The notes beneath the pieces are model-generated. The model was given only the letters and a program-made list of their open reading frames with translations, did not search any database and was not told where the DNA came from. The position numbers and the translations under genes are program-made. From an uncultured Clostridium sp. (GTDB taxonomy: Bacteria; Bacillota; Clostridia; TANB77; CAG-508), in NCBI GenBank assembly GCA_945937855.1, contig CAMEUC010000026.1, positions 1-11,783 on the forward strand: DNA of 11,783 nucleotides, in the 5' to 3' direction. Each line of letters begins with the position of its first letter. Position 1 is the first letter of the stretch. Below are positions 11,652 to 11,783 of the stretch, piece by piece.

Positions 11652-11783
11652 TTATATTAATACATTTTTTTCAGAAAGTAAAGAACTTTTCATCGACATA
11701 AAATGACAAAAATTTTCTATGTCCTTTGTTAAATTGTAATTTGTGTGAGTACCGTATTTGTTAAAAATATCAAAAGACGACCG
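11652..11783 (-). CDS. Possible C-terminal end of an unknown protein (start outside window)
   Basis: One minus-strand frame is open from the window edge for 43 codons and ends at 11652. It begins SSFDIFNKYGTHTNYNL after the first codon and contains DIENFCHFMSMK. Its composition is protein-like and polar, but an open frame of this length is not rare in AT-rich DNA, and I do not recognise the sequence. The first codon at the edge is CGG, which in this window otherwise marks frame changes, so the frame to the right cannot be judged. Confidence 0.25.
   Translation of the reverse strand, partial: RSSFDIFNKYGTHTNYNLTKDIENFCHFMSMKSSLLSEKNVLI

Noticed and set aside
1..11783. tRNA or rRNA genes
   Set aside because: No cloverleaf with a GTTCGA-type T-loop and no rRNA-like sequence were seen on either strand.

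Overview
The window comes from a very AT-rich, spore-forming member of the Clostridia (Bacillota). The evidence is a full-length spo0A, strong AGGAGG-type ribosome binding sites, consensus TTGACA/TATAAT promoters, and a sortase with a SpaA/thioester-type surface protein. An uncultured gut lineage is a reasonable guess but is inference.

Left part (1-3480) looks accessory. It starts with the end of a protein that resembles the C-terminus of MobV-type plasmid mobilisation proteins, followed by an unknown 105-aa gene. Positions 579-905 then hold what I read as a complete type I toxin-antitoxin locus. A 31-aa ORF lies on a short mRNA with its own promoter and terminator. A roughly 70-nt antisense RNA converges on it from a near-perfect promoter. 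The two RNAs share no coordinates but are complementary through a direct repeat over the ORF's start codon and through their 7-nt terminator loops. The layout recalls the Fst/par system of pAD1, but the peptide is not Fst-like. An XRE-type regulator follows on the minus strand, then a plus-strand operon of three small membrane proteins, a possible stand-alone structured RNA (2718-2890), and a small coiled-coil/two-TM membrane protein.

The middle and right part (3786-9632, minus strand) is chromosomal: a CNNM/CorC-type transporter-like protein, a PLP-dependent methionine gamma-lyase-family (YnbB-like) protein, a BaiN/HI0933-type flavoprotein, a YigZ/IMPACT protein and Spo0A. Two palindromic elements of about 145 bp flank the lyase gene. 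Further right is a two-gene minus-strand operon, sortase then surface protein, whose surface protein stops right at LPKTGM.

The most unusual observation is in the flavoprotein and YigZ genes. Their reading frames are broken three times, and each break falls exactly at an in-frame CGG codon after an NNU codon. Skipping the C (+1) and reading GGN as Gly restores the family sequence each time. By eye I find no other in-frame CGG in roughly 3,000 codons of the window. This suggests +1 frameshifting at an unassigned or starved CGG codon. A systematic TGG-to-TCGG sequencing error is the main alternative.
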